In this document: piece after piece, positions 36,426-48,002 of the stretch
Layout: every line of letters begins with the position of its first letter
How positions within the stretch are numbered: the first letter of the stretch is position 1
Source of the DNA: Allacma fusca
Lineage: Eukaryota > Arthropoda > Collembola > Symphypleona > Sminthuridae
Length of the DNA stretch: 64,000 nt
NCBI GenBank assembly: GCA_947179485.1
Contig: OX359245.1
Coordinates: forward strand, 78,479,067 to 78,543,066
Reading direction: 5' to 3'
Position numbers and translations under genes: made by a program
The notes under the pieces: generated by a model
What the model was told of the DNA's origin: nothing
The model's database searches: none
The model's input: only the letters and a program-made list of their open reading frames with translations

Positions 36426-37674
36426 ACGGTCATGTGACGTTTGATAAGAAAGAGGTATACATCGCTCAGAAATCCTCACATTGGTTTGTTTGTTGATTGT
36501 AATATAAGTACTACTTCATCTGAAATCAAAGTCCATGTTTACATATACAAACGTGTTCCATGACAAGCTTTAATTCCGAATTATTTCGTACTCATTCAGT
36601 TTAGTTTTATGATATGGTACGTGATAGGGTCCTGTCAAACTTAAAAAAAAATCAACTTTCAAATGTCCTACTGCCCGAACTCAGAGGAGATGGCATCAAG
36701 TTTGTGGTTTGTGTGAATACTATTAGTAGTGTCTACAATTCCAGCGATTTTCATTTAATTCTGAAGTTCACATTCTGAAGACTTTGCTTGTAAGTAACTA
36801 CCAAAATTGAGTAGAGTGGGAATATTAGGAAAGAATATTATGGGAAAAGTAGTGGGATATATTACTTCAATCCGAAATAGATTTTTTAAAGCTACCTTTT
36901 TCATCCTTGATAAGGATTTTGAACTTATTCAAATGATTTTATGCCAGTATTGCAATAAACTTCCAGGGTTGAAATTATGTGATAGTGATTATTCAAATAG
37001 TAACTTAGGAATTCAACGCAACGCGGCCCATCAAGAAATTAGAGGTTATTTTTCTATCGAAAATTCTTTGGTTTTACTAAATTTGGGATATTATTTCCCG
37101 CTACGTATGTCGAACGTATTGACTTCCCCTGGCCAGATTGATCCAGGCTAAAATCTTGACCTGGATCAAAAGTTTGAAAAATTTGAAAAATTTGCTTTGA
37201 ATTTCGTTCGAAATTCATGCCAGAACAATAAATCTGTTCCAAAATGTCGGACAGTTAATACCATTCCTATATGACGAGCTTAACGGAAAACTTGCTAGGA
37301 GCAATTTATAAACTCGATAGGTTTCAGCGCGTCGATATTATTGAAAAGAATAAGTATTAAAACGTCATTCAAAGAGTTTTTTTCAGGATATTAATAATTG
37401 TCATGAAATATTATTGTTTGGTGAAAAATTAACATAAAAAACGGCTGAGTTCTACTTTCCCGGCCACAAAATAACCCTCCACCTTCCACTCACCCCTATA
37501 TTAACACTATAATACATAAGTAACTTCCACCAGACTTCCACCTCCCACCAAACTTCCACTTTACCTCCCTCCAAACTTCCACTTGACCTTCCACCAGACT
37601 TTCCATCTAACCTTCGACCTTCCCCTTGGTCATTCCACCTGACCTTCCACGCGACTACCCACATTACCCATACA
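36426..37674. other. No recognised gene; pyrimidine-rich stretch at 37455-37660
   Basis: A 114-codon ORF at 36807-37151 is the longest frame but has no known domain, and its start is weak. From 37455 to 37660 the plus strand is a run of imperfect ACTTCCACC-type repeats, a strongly pyrimidine-biased strand. Confidence 0.4.
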
Positions 37675-38614
37675 CAGAGCTATGCAAAATACTTGGTGTA
37701 AGATTACAAAATACAAAATAAAATACCTGAAGTAAAATATAGAAAATACAAAATACAATGTAAAATACCTCTAGGTACATTACTAAAATACAAATAAAAA
37801 TAAAATACATGGTCAGTAATTTCAAATACTCAAATACAAAATACTGTATTTTAAATACAATACTTTTCTCAAAGTACCCAAATAATGCTCACTATTTTCA
37901 GTTTCTCGGACTCAAACAGCTTTAAAAATCAACATTTTAAAAAGTAATTAGATGGCTAATCACTTCAAGAAGTGCATAAAAGACTGGTGTAGTAACAAAT
38001 GATTCAACTTTTGTTGAATTTGCCAGCCCATTTTTTATAATTACATTGACTAACGATAATCAGTTATTTTGATTGTTTATTAAGTAATGTAATTATTATG
38101 ATATCTTTAGCATCTGAGATAGTATCTGAAAATTAAATTGAGTGCCTTCGAAGGATCTTAAATATTGTGGTTAAATAGGCAAAGTGGGCTAAGTGATGTT
38201 CAAAAGCATAGAAGATCATAGTATACTATTTTACACTTTCAGTGACGATATGTATTACTGGATATGGAGAACCTGGACATGTTTGATGTATCCAGTAAAA
38301 AGAATTCTTTCCAGCGTATGTTATTGCATTGCTAAAATGGAATTCTCACAGATATTGAACATCATGGAAACTGCAAACAATGTCAAAGTTGCAATCATGC
38401 TGGCGAAACGTATTTTGAGTCAAATACTTTATTTGAAATACATTTTCCAGGCCCTTGAAAGTAAGCAAATACAAAATACTTTTGTACTTACAGGCCCTTG
38501 AAATATTAAGTACAAAATACTTGCCCACTGCTTGCTAACTTTTAATACAAAATACTTTCTGGTCTGAAAATACGTATTTTAAAATACTGTATTTGAAAAT
38601 ACTGCATAGCTCTG
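37675..38614. mobile_element. hAT-like element, family 6
   Basis: The ends are CAGAGCTATGCAAAATAC and (right, reversed) CAGAGCTATGCAGTATTT. The perfect 8-bp duplication CCCATACA lies at 37667-37674 and 38615-38622. Length is 940 bp. The subterminal 180 bp on each side are saturated with AAATACAAAATAC words. The middle has a 102-codon ORF (38193-38501) with no transposase motif. Confidence 0.9.
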
Positions 38615-38838
38615 CCCATACAGACTCTGTAGTCTGGCTTTGACAATATTTACAAATAGCTAACTAAAAACATACTATAATGCCTCCCTACATGAGTTAC
38701 TGCATGGCCGAAGCTCATTTCTTTTGTGCCTATTCATCTGAAAATGAAAGTCTTGGATCAATTTCGGTGTCTTAGCATATATGTTTCGCATTTTTTATTC
38801 GTAAAATTAACACGAACGTTAAAAGTAGTAGTGTTTAA

Positions 38839-38944
38839 GCACGTTATGCAAGAAATCAATAAATCGATCGATAATCAATAAATTGGTCTAAAATCAATAA
38901 TTTATTGATTGGTGATCGATTTATTGATTTCTTGCGTAACGTGC
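38839..38944. repeat. 106-bp near-perfect palindrome (foldback or MITE-like)
   Basis: The arms of about 31 bp (starting GCACGTTATGCAAGAAATC) match with one mismatch, and a second internal symmetry is built on AATCAATAAATT/AATTTATTGATT. The whole segment could form a cruciform. No target duplication was recognised. Confidence 0.7.
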
Positions 38945-41900
38945 ATGAAGGGCCCCGTGTTGAGGGACTGGAGGGAGCAGAGCTCCCTTTGGAGGTTTAA
39001 TGGAATTGCGTGGGCGGCCACCTGTGGCTTCGAGTATGTAGCCCTTGACTGATCCTTTGGAGGGAAGAGGCAAGGGAAAATGCATGAAAAAATCTGTATC
39101 AAGTTCTTGTGTGCTCAGCATTTTGTAGCTGACTTTGATTTTTTCGGTTAATTTGCGGAAGCTTAAGTGATTCATCCCTGTTGGTCATATTTGTAAACTT
39201 TAGTTTCTACTTCCAAGGATACTCGTCAAATTGTTGTTCTCTTACGGGGGGCTAATAGAGAAGGTGAGTTGTATTATTTAAGTATTTGATTTTGATTTCA
39301 TAGACTTGAGACATTTCCAATAAGCGAGTCAAGTAGTTTGTTGGTAACAATAAGCATATATGTACGAAGAATCTAGAAATCAGTCGTTAAAAGTTTTGCT
39401 AATGAAATGTGGGCTTGTATGCAGATTTCAGATCTTTACAACTACTCCTGAAAGATGAAGATTTTTAAAATTCCTTGCTGAATTTAATGTCCCTGGCGAG
39501 GAGTTTAAAAGATTTCCTCCTATCAAACGCGTGTATAATATAATTCTTTGGAAAAATAGTAAATTTAAAAATCTCTAAAAAGGTTAGCTGAATTTCAAAA
39601 TTTTTTCATTAAAATGTAATTTGACTGTACATATATTTAGCAGGTTCGAATTTTTTTTGGTGTTTCAATTTTAATTTCGGGTTTTCCTCAGAGACTGAAT
39701 AATACTAAACAGGTGGATAATATGTAGCTCAGAACTACCTACATCCAGACGCAGATACTGTTCACTTACTGATTCCTATCTCGATTGCTGAAGAACAAGG
39801 AAATCACACTGACACAGGGACAGTGCTTTCAAATTGCAACTCAACTTGACTCTAAAACTTGAAACTGGGACCGGCTGCTCCGAAGTATTTATATAAACTT
39901 GTGAGTAAAAACGTATCTATATGATAACAGGAAAAACAGTTACACAATTGAATTTATGAGTGCTGAAGATTTATTTATATTGCGTCTAACTTAAAGAAAG
40001 TTATCATGCTGGATAATTAACTTTTTAGTAATGCTGAATTAGATTTTAGTAAGGCTGAAATGTTGGATTTATTTGATCGTAATTGTTTTTTAAACTGTGA
40101 AGAATTATTCCAGAGTAATGTAGAGTATGCAGTGGAGTATGTATGTAGATGCACATGGAGTCTGTAGCTTGTCACTCAATACAAATTATCCTCGAATGTA
40201 GATAATTGGCGAATCCAGAGCATCTCATGCCAAATTTCTAAGTTTCTGCACTCAGTGTATGTATCTGTAGATATAGGTATTCCCATGTGAGTTCAGACTC
40301 CTCTTGTGGTGCTTGCCGAACCCCTTGGAAGTTAGAAACAAGTTATAAAAAGCTTGGGTGAACTCTTATTACCGGAATCTCAAAGAGATTACAGGTATTA
40401 ATTTAGTCGTGAGATGCATGGTCAGGAATTTGATATGAATAATTGTTACAGAAAGGGATGGATACTCAAAAGTTGACATTAAGTTTTAGGAGCTCCTTTG
40501 CTATCTTATTCTATGCAACTGCATACGCTCTGAGTAAATTGGGATGTAAAAAGAAATTAATAAGCATGCAAACCATGTAATCACGATTTTTCTATAAACT
40601 GTGACTATGTACATAGCACATTGGAGTATATTCTAAACAGTATTGAAGAACGAGATAAATACACCTGAATTATGAAATGGCGAATGTAATATCTTTCTTC
40701 AGAACCTAAATGATAACATTGAGTATTGATGAGTACATAGGACACTCATGGAAATGATTTCTCGTACTAACTTAAACTTTTCATGTGTATATGCATACAT
40801 TTATATACACTTTATATTATTTACAGGTAGATTTACTGACATAATAATATTAGTCCGATCTGATCTGTCCAAGCCCTAAATATGTGATTTTCAACAAGGC
40901 TTGTTTTGCACACTTCAAATTTTACGAAGTCCGAATCCATAAAACAATTACGGCTCGATGACAACCTGGCTTTTTAGTAACAGCCGAATCCCAGTGTGAT
41001 GCATCTGTTTTTATGTTCTATTAAAATGGTGTATTATATCCAAACCAGCTCAATCGATCCAGTAAATGGGCGTTTAAGGAATATAAAGTATTATTACCTC
41101 TAACAATGTTTCAATGACGCAATCAAGCCGAAGGGATCGTTACAGAAGGTGTTAACCTATGTACGTATGATATATAATGAATGATTGTATATTGGCAACA
41201 TACGCAAATGCAAAGTTTAAACAATTCGTATGTTAAATATACATACTAGTTATCTGTATTATATTCTAATATTAAAGTCAAGTTATATATAATTTCCGGT
41301 CTTGCAGAAATGTGAGAAGTATTCGTATAGATGTAAACCGGATTCGCAAACACAAAGATTGATGAAAATAAAAAAATATTCGTTAAATGCATGGAAATTT
41401 AAAAAAAGGAAGTAATTCCTTGTTTGCTAACAGGGATTCAAAAATTCGTTGTCCTTATTTTACAGGGATTCTCAAATTTGTTGACGTATTTCAAAGAAAA
41501 TTGTTCAAAAATGGGAAGTATTATTTTGTGTTACTTTAATTGTTGGGGATTCGACGTCTTGTAGGAACAATATTCTCACTAATAGGGATTTTTAAAATCG
41601 TTGAGCTTTAGTTTCAGTGCTAATTTAAAGAGAACCCTTGTTATGACTATATTTCGATCATATGTGCATTTAAAAAACTACTGCCTTATAACTCGAATAA
41701 ATAAAACATCTCAACAAAAAAATTCAAGATTCTATATTTGCGTATATAAAATCTAAAAAGTGTATTGATGTTTTAATTTTTTCAGTCGCAATCATCAGGT
41801 TCTAACAATGGTCGACGCCTCTGAAATCAAGTAAGAGGCAACTTATATTTTTTACATTACGAATTAATTCTTTGCCTTTTCTTTTTCTCTATTTTTGCAT

Positions 41901-41965
41901 TTTTCAGTATCATATCGTTTTTCACCGTGTAGCACCAGCATTTCATCAAATTGCATATACATAGT
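38945..41965. other. Gene-poor AT-rich stretch
   Basis: No convincing gene is seen. Between 41400 and 41610 the phrase AGGGATT(C/T)(A/T)(A/C)AAATTCGTTG-like recurs three times, loosely. Near 41785-41920, splice-like signals surround a tiny ATG-containing segment (see findings). Confidence 0.35.
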
Positions 41966-43140
41966 AATCACAGAGAACCTGTGAGGTTTCTCAAACCAGA
42001 TCGTCAGAACCGGGCAAATTACATAAAACCGGTTCAGAAGAACCCGACAAGGTTTCTTAAACCGGTCCGGTTGAACCGGTCAAGTTACCTTGAACCGGTT
42101 CAGACGAACCGGAGGTTCTGCAAAGAACCGTTCGAGTTACCTTAGACCGGTTCAGAATAACCGGACCAGGTGTCTTAAACCGGCCCGGTTGAACCGGTCG
42201 AGGTTTCTCAAACCGGTTCTGCAAAGAACCGTTCGAGTTACCTTAGACCGGTTCAGAATAACCGGACCAGGTGTCTTAAACCGGCCCGGTTGAACCGGTC
42301 GAGGTTTCTCAAACCGGTTCTGCAAAGAACCGTTCGAGTTACCTTAGACCGGTTCAGAATAACCGGACCAGGTTTCTCAAACCGGTCCGGTTGAACCGGT
42401 CGAGGTTTCTCAAACCGGTTCTGCAAAGAACCGTTTGAGTTACCTTAGACCGGTTCAGAATAACCGGACCAGGTGTCTTAAACCGGTCCGGTTGAACCGG
42501 TCGAGGTTTCTCAAACCGGTTCTGCAAAGAACCGTTCGAGTTACCTTAGACCGGTTCAGAATAACCGGACCAGGTTTCTCAAACCGGTCCGGTTGAACCG
42601 GTCGAGGTTTCTCAAACCGGTTCTGCAAAGAACCGTTCGAGTTACCTTAGACCGGTTCAGAATAACCGGACCAGGTTTCTCAAACCGGTCCGGTTGAACC
42701 GGTCGAGGTTTCTCAAACCGGTTCTGCAAAGAACCGTTCGAGTTACCTTAGACCGGTTCAGAATAACCGGACCAGGTTTCTCAAACCGGTCCGGTTGAAC
42801 CGGTCGAGGTTTCTTAAACCGGTTCTGCAAAGAACCGTTCGAGTTACCTTAGACCGGTTCAGAATAACCGGACCAGGTTTCTCAAACCGGTCCGGTTGAA
42901 CCGGTCGAGGTTTCTTAAACCGGTTCTGCAAAGAACCGTTCGAGTTACCTTAGACCGGTTCAGAATAACCGGACCAGGTTTCTCAAACCGGTCCGGTTGA
43001 ACCGGTCGAGGTTTCTCAAACCGGTTCTGTACAGAACCGTTCGAGTTACCTTAGACCGGTTCAGAATAACCGGACCAGGTTTCTCAAACCGGTCCGGTTG
43101 AACCGGTCGAGGTTGCTTAAACCGGTTCGGTATAAACGAC
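41966..43140. repeat. 101-bp tandem array rich in AACCGGTT palindromes
   Basis: The period is exactly 101 bp (GCAAAGAACC recurs at 42120, 42221 and 42322), with about nine regular units to 43120 and irregular shorter units at the left. Each unit holds several copies of ACCGGTT or AACCGG in both orientations, so single strands can fold. Units alternate between CAGGTGTCTTAAACC and CAGGTTTCTCAAACC variants. The array ends about 330 bp from the polymerase gene's stop. The ORFs across it are repeat translations. Confidence 0.95.
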
Positions 43141-43475
43141 CAAGGTTTGTTAAAACGGCTCGGTAAAATAGGCTAATCACGCGGTTCTATGATAACAATG
43201 CGACTTTGGAACTCAAAATTATGCATCTTTAGAATTCAAAACACGTAAATAAGAAAATATGAAACACAAAAATGTTGTGTAAATATGTACAAGTGATGCA
43301 AACTTTATTAAAATGGTTTATATACATACATGCATACAGTAATGGATCTCACAAAAACGGTTCCGCAACCTATATTACGCGGAATAGAAATTCGAAAATA
43401 AGAATTAACAAGCTGTATTGTTAATGTTTTTATAATTTTATCAGTTTTAAATTTTTTTGTTGGCAATAAACATAA

Positions 43476-46400
43476 TTACATACGTAATCGGTAGTGTCCG
43501 AAAGGCAACGAGTAATTGTAATCATTGCGGTCCGGGTACACTCGATACACATCTAAGCTGTGAAACCCCAGCTTATTAACAGTAATATTATACAACTTAT
43601 GTTTAAGACTCCTTATGTAGGAGCAATCGACATAGAAAACATTGTTAGCGTCGATTACCGACTTGTATTTGTCATGGTTGAACGTTTTCAATGCAGCTGT
43701 TGGTACGCCCTTGCACTTGAGTTCTTCTGCTTTGTTAAAATACAATACACTGTATTGCTTGCTCTTAATGGTTACAATCTGGGAAATATCTATCGACTCC
43801 AATTTCCACAGACCAGCAATCCCGGCATTTTGCGATCTTAATTCCGGGTACTCTGGATACATTTTAAAAATATCGTGGCCCGACGGTAATTTGGAAAAGT
43901 CGAAAAAATCTTTATGCTTAACTATATCTTGGAAAAGACAATTGTCAGGGTCTGTTACTAGAGCTATGCACGAATCAGTGTCGCAATACAGATTGGAAAC
44001 CCTGCCCGGGAAGACTTTCTGCAGCTCGTAATAGAACCCGTGGTAGAAAATAACTTTAGCAAGATCCAGACATACCATGCCTGATTGGATAATATTGTTG
44101 AGTACAATCTCCTTGGGAGAAAGCATGATCATACTTATGTTCTCGGAAATTGGAACAAAGTCAACACACCGAGGGTCGCTGACGAATTTTTGACATTCGA
44201 TCTTCGATCCGCAAAACTTAACCTCCAGATTTCCCTTGTTTGACTGCAGAGTTTTTCCAAAAACTCCATTCGAAAGGATTTTGTACAGCGCTCGCTGTGA
44301 TTCGGTTTTGACCAATTTGCGCTGCTCAATGTTGAACTCAATATATGGTTTAAAATAAGCCTCCTCGTGAAAACTAATTCCTGCATGCACGTCAAGTAAT
44401 TCCATGCCCATATTCAAGTAAAACTGGAGAGCTTTGTAATGCACAACGTATTCAATACGATCTTCACAATGAAGCAGGAGTCTTGGTTCGCTTGTAAACG
44501 AGCGAACAAGACCAAGAGATGTCATCGTGTCCTGCTGTCCGGCCGCCAAATCTGTAATTCGAACCTTGCGTTTCTCCGGAGCTAAAGGCAAGGACTCAGT
44601 TTCATCTTGAAGTTTTTCGGGGTAGTGCAAACTGACGCTCAAAATATAGCCCGTCTCATTTTCCCCGTCATACGTTTTCCAATTAATACTCTTCAAAGTT
44701 TCGACACTTTCCCACCGGTAATTTGAATGAGGGAATTTTCCGAGTAAAGCGGCGGCATAAAGGGAAACTTTATCATTGTAGAGTATATGTGTACGCTCTT
44801 TGGTGGGATCAAAGCCGAGGGGAGAGCGCTCGCAATTAGCTGTCACAATTTTGCGCGTACAGAATGCCATTCCACCTCTTATTCCAGATGTGATCATATC
44901 AAGCATGTCTTTGTCGGTAATGTATTCTATTTTAGCTTTGGTGAAGGATAGAAAGCATTGCCAAGAATATCCAGAAACTGTGCATACATATGTTGGGTCT
45001 AGTCCATACGAAACAAAACAATTCCTTCGAAAGTTTTCCCAAATCACTCCCAGTAGTACTGTATCGATGATGGTGTAAGCTCTTGTAAATTGTTTAAAAT
45101 CTCGGATTTGAAACTGATCGACTAATATCTGGATTTTCGTCCATTCTTCATCTGTAATTTTTTCCTTCCTTAATTCGTTGTCGAAATGCTCCCTTCCCGG
45201 TATAGGATGTCCGTTTTCTAACGTTTTTGGAGATGAGAGGTATGTGTATGGATAAGGGAGCTTCTCAAAAAATATTGAAGTGTCTTTAGAATCAAGGTTA
45301 TCTAGGTCCGGAAAAAGATATGGTAAGCAGTCATTAACAAGGCTCGTTGTGCTTGCATTTTCAATTTTAAGTCCAGCTGCAAGCGTGCTTAAACTAGTGT
45401 TCAAAAACTGAAACGAATCAATAAATCGGACCTTAACCTTTCTTCTCCCGCACGACTGCTTCGCACTTGGCGTATAATTATCATCGTATTTTGATTTTAA
45501 TTCTGGAATGTACATATTGCTCGCTGTTATTTCTAGCTGAACTAGTTTCTCTCCACCTTTGCTTATGACATTGACGTCCTTTGGACTGAAAAATGGCGAA
45601 TCTAAATTTTGAAGTAGAAGATGGAAGTCGAATCCCGATCCATTGTGACATACGCACACTAAATCGTTTTTAAACTTAATTTTTAAATTACAACTCTGGC
45701 ATAATGTATGGAGATATCTTCCGCTTTGATGACAGTGATGATACGTTTTTAGAACTTTCTTCGTAGTCCTATATCGTTCGTCTACTTCTTCGGTAGATGC
45801 ATGGCACTCATTTTCACCTGGAAAGGTAAATTCCTGGTGGCAAAAGAAGCAATGTGTAGCTCTGTTGTGACGCTCACGTTCTGAATCAGTAGGCGAGACA
45901 AAATTATTTGTCGATCTAATATCATTTAGCACTTGTTGAGCGTGATAAAATACTCGTTCGAAAAAGTGCTGCACCGGGTCCGGTCCGTCATAATACTCAC
46001 AGGCTGTGAGTTTTGACCCATCGTCTGTTGTATTTACTAAACACAGTGCATAACTCGCGGGTTTGAATTCGGTATTCAGTGTAGTACTCAATCCTTTCTT
46101 TTCATTAACAGGCGTTGAAAATGTTTCAAAGTCCCAATAGAGAACATTGGGATACGGCAATGTCATCTCGAGTCTTTTAAACTCCAAACATTCGCCCCTT
46201 TTCGGAAGCTTCTCTCTCACATTTGCCTGTTTACCGTTGCACGAATGTAAAAGCAATGCTGCAGATGTTTTCATATTACGTAAGCACAATTTGCAAATGT
46301 ACAGTTTTCTTACGCTTTTGTTACGTAAGAACTTGTTCAAATCCGTTATCAGAGCAAAATGTTGTCCAATATCCGCCCGAATTAAAAATAAATTTATTGT

Positions 46401-47493
46401 TGTAGACGCGACATAGCTGCTTCTTCGCATAGAAATCACGTTTCCATTTTCATGAGTCAGCACATTTATTGACAAATTATTCGCTTCTTCGAATAAGGGC
46501 ACTGTTTTATAGACGTCAACAGGTCCGTCTATGCAGTCTGTTTTGAGAAGATGAAAATATTTCTCCCATGTTTTATATTCCCTTAGGTTACAATCTTTGT
46601 AAAATTTCAGCTTGTTTGTGGCAATTTGTTCTTCCCAAAATAGCGAAGCGGCAATGCAGTAGAGGAAGCAATTGTCGTCCTCATTCTTAAAGTTAATAAT
46701 TCCTTTTCGTCCTGACAAGGGCATAGGAAGATATCCTCCTCCGGAACTATCGGTAAAGAGTCTAGCTTCTGCCATTTTTATTTCAAATGTTTCCATCCTT
46801 TTAATACTCCAAGAACTTCCGTTCTCGAGAAAATTATTCTTTTTCTCCACGATGTCGGAGGCGGCATTGAGAAGAATTGCATCAATTTGGCTGAGCCATT
46901 CCAGCTCGTAGTGCTGTGATTTAAAGAAAATTGTAGCCTCGTGCATCCTTAAATTTCCCTCTGAATCGTTGGATTCCTTTTCCATTTTAATCCCCATTCC
47001 AATTTCAATTTTAATTAGACCATGAATTTTAAACAAATCGGATAGAAAACTTGTTGTGACTGGAGCAACTTGCTGAAAGGTAGATTCAATATCAGACGAT
47101 GTTATTGTTTTATTATATTTATATAATAGCATACTGCCCAAGTGCGATCGGGATAGCTCGGAAAAGTTAGACAGATCAGGTTGCATGTACGCGTCTACAT
47201 GACCCCGTCTTTTCCCAGGATGCGGACACACATGTAGTCTTTTAACTTTACAGTACTGGGCACACTGACTGCAAAAGTGAATTCTTTCCAGATGAGACTC
47301 ATAATTAATATGAGATCTGCAGAAAAACTCACAAGGCGACAGCGGACAGCGAAAACACTGTAAAAATAAGAAATATGTATTTAGATAGATAATAAACATT
47401 GACGCTGTCAATGTTTATCAAAGATATACTTACGTATCCTTTTTCGCCTGTGCGTGTAGGTGTAGGTTTAACACTCGTCTCGTTACTGTCCAT
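43476..47493 (-). CDS. polB: Family-B (protein-primed type) DNA polymerase with zinc finger and OTU-like domain
   Basis: Exon 1 is 47493-47434 (MDSNETSVKPTPTRTGEKGY) and exon 2 is 47357-43476, with a 76-bp intron (GTAAGT...TTTTTACAG), giving 1313 residues. A cysteine/histidine cluster starts at residue 21 (CFRCPLSPCEFFC...HLERIH). An OTU-like module follows, with DDNC (Cys250) and GQHFALITD (His353). Exonuclease motifs are WDFETF (Asp429, Glu431), NGSGFDFHLL (Asp597) and YTIIDTV (Asp785). Polymerase motifs are YNDKVSLY (Asp882), KILSNGVFGKT (Asn1050) and YCDTDS (Asp1146, Asp1148). All catalytic carboxylates are present and there is no stop, so the gene looks functional. It would replicate a linear protein-capped genome. 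An alternative start at 47411 reads into the intron and is less likely. The last ORF upstream overlaps its start by 11 bp. Confidence 0.88.
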
Positions 47494-47692
47494 TGTGGAC
47501 GGAGGGAGAGGAAACCGAAGGGGTCCGGTTACGTGAGTCCTTCCATTTGAAGTAGTAATCCGTACAAAACTTTACCAGCTTTAGACCAGCTATGAGGATT
47601 ATGCACACGCATATGGCTAAATACAAATGAAACTTTATATGTGTATACATGTTTACATATGCATTCATACAAAAAAGAGCTAACTTTTCCAT
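47483..47692 (-). CDS. Small single-pass membrane protein upstream of polB
   Basis: 69 residues starting MEKLALFCMNAYVNMYTH, with one hydrophobic helix around FHLYLAICVCIILIAGL and a basic, serine-rich tail (KWKDSRNRTPSVSSPSVHNG). Its TAA stop lies inside the polB start region (ATGGACAGTAA), and its own ATG overlaps the stop of the preceding small ORF. The arrangement suggests a compact polycistronic block, but the protein is unrecognised. A potential internal intron (GTATGAATG...TTTGTATTTAG) would shorten it in frame. Confidence 0.35.
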   Translation of the reverse strand: MEKLALFCMNAYVNMYTHIKFHLYLAICVCIILIAGLKLVKFCTDYYFKWKDSRNRTPSVSSPSVHNGQ

Positions 47693-47814
47693 TCGTCATT
47701 ATGTTGTGGTGCATAAACTCCAATCGTCTGGTTTTTGTGTATGATTTTATTGACTAGAGTGGACAAAGAATTATGTAATAATTCTGTCAACTCAGCGTTT
47801 CTTCCTCCCGACTC
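47680..47814 (-). CDS. Tiny ORF preceding the small membrane ORF
   Basis: The ATG at 47814 opens a 44-45-codon frame (MESGGRNAELTELLHNSLST...) ending at TAG 47680-47682. The frame is open further upstream without a methionine codon, so an upstream exon could supply the N-terminus. It overlaps the next ORF by 13 bp. No family was recognised and the sequence looks helical. It may be non-coding. Confidence 0.25.
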   Translation of the reverse strand, partial: ESGGRNAELTELLHNSLSTLVNKIIHKNQTIGVYAPQHNDEWKS

Positions 47815-48002
47815 CATCGTGGGTGACAACTCTTTAGCTTCAAAGAAGCAACTGAGCTTGTTTACCAAATTGAGCAATATTTAAAATCGGCTCACGTTAC
47901 CCGTTCGAACCTCAATCTTTCTCGAGGATGAAAATTTCTAGTCAGTTAGTTTTTGGTTCCTAAATTGTTACGACAATCATTTTATTTTTGGAAACCTTTG
48001 TA

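Noticed and set aside
36807..37151. 114-codon ORF with MGKVVGYITSIRNRFFK
   Set aside because: It lacks a good start, has no recognisable domain and is isolated among repeats; kept only as a note.
41951..42293. ORFs of 64-67 codons in the AACCGGTT array
   Set aside because: Repeat translations with no start context or family.
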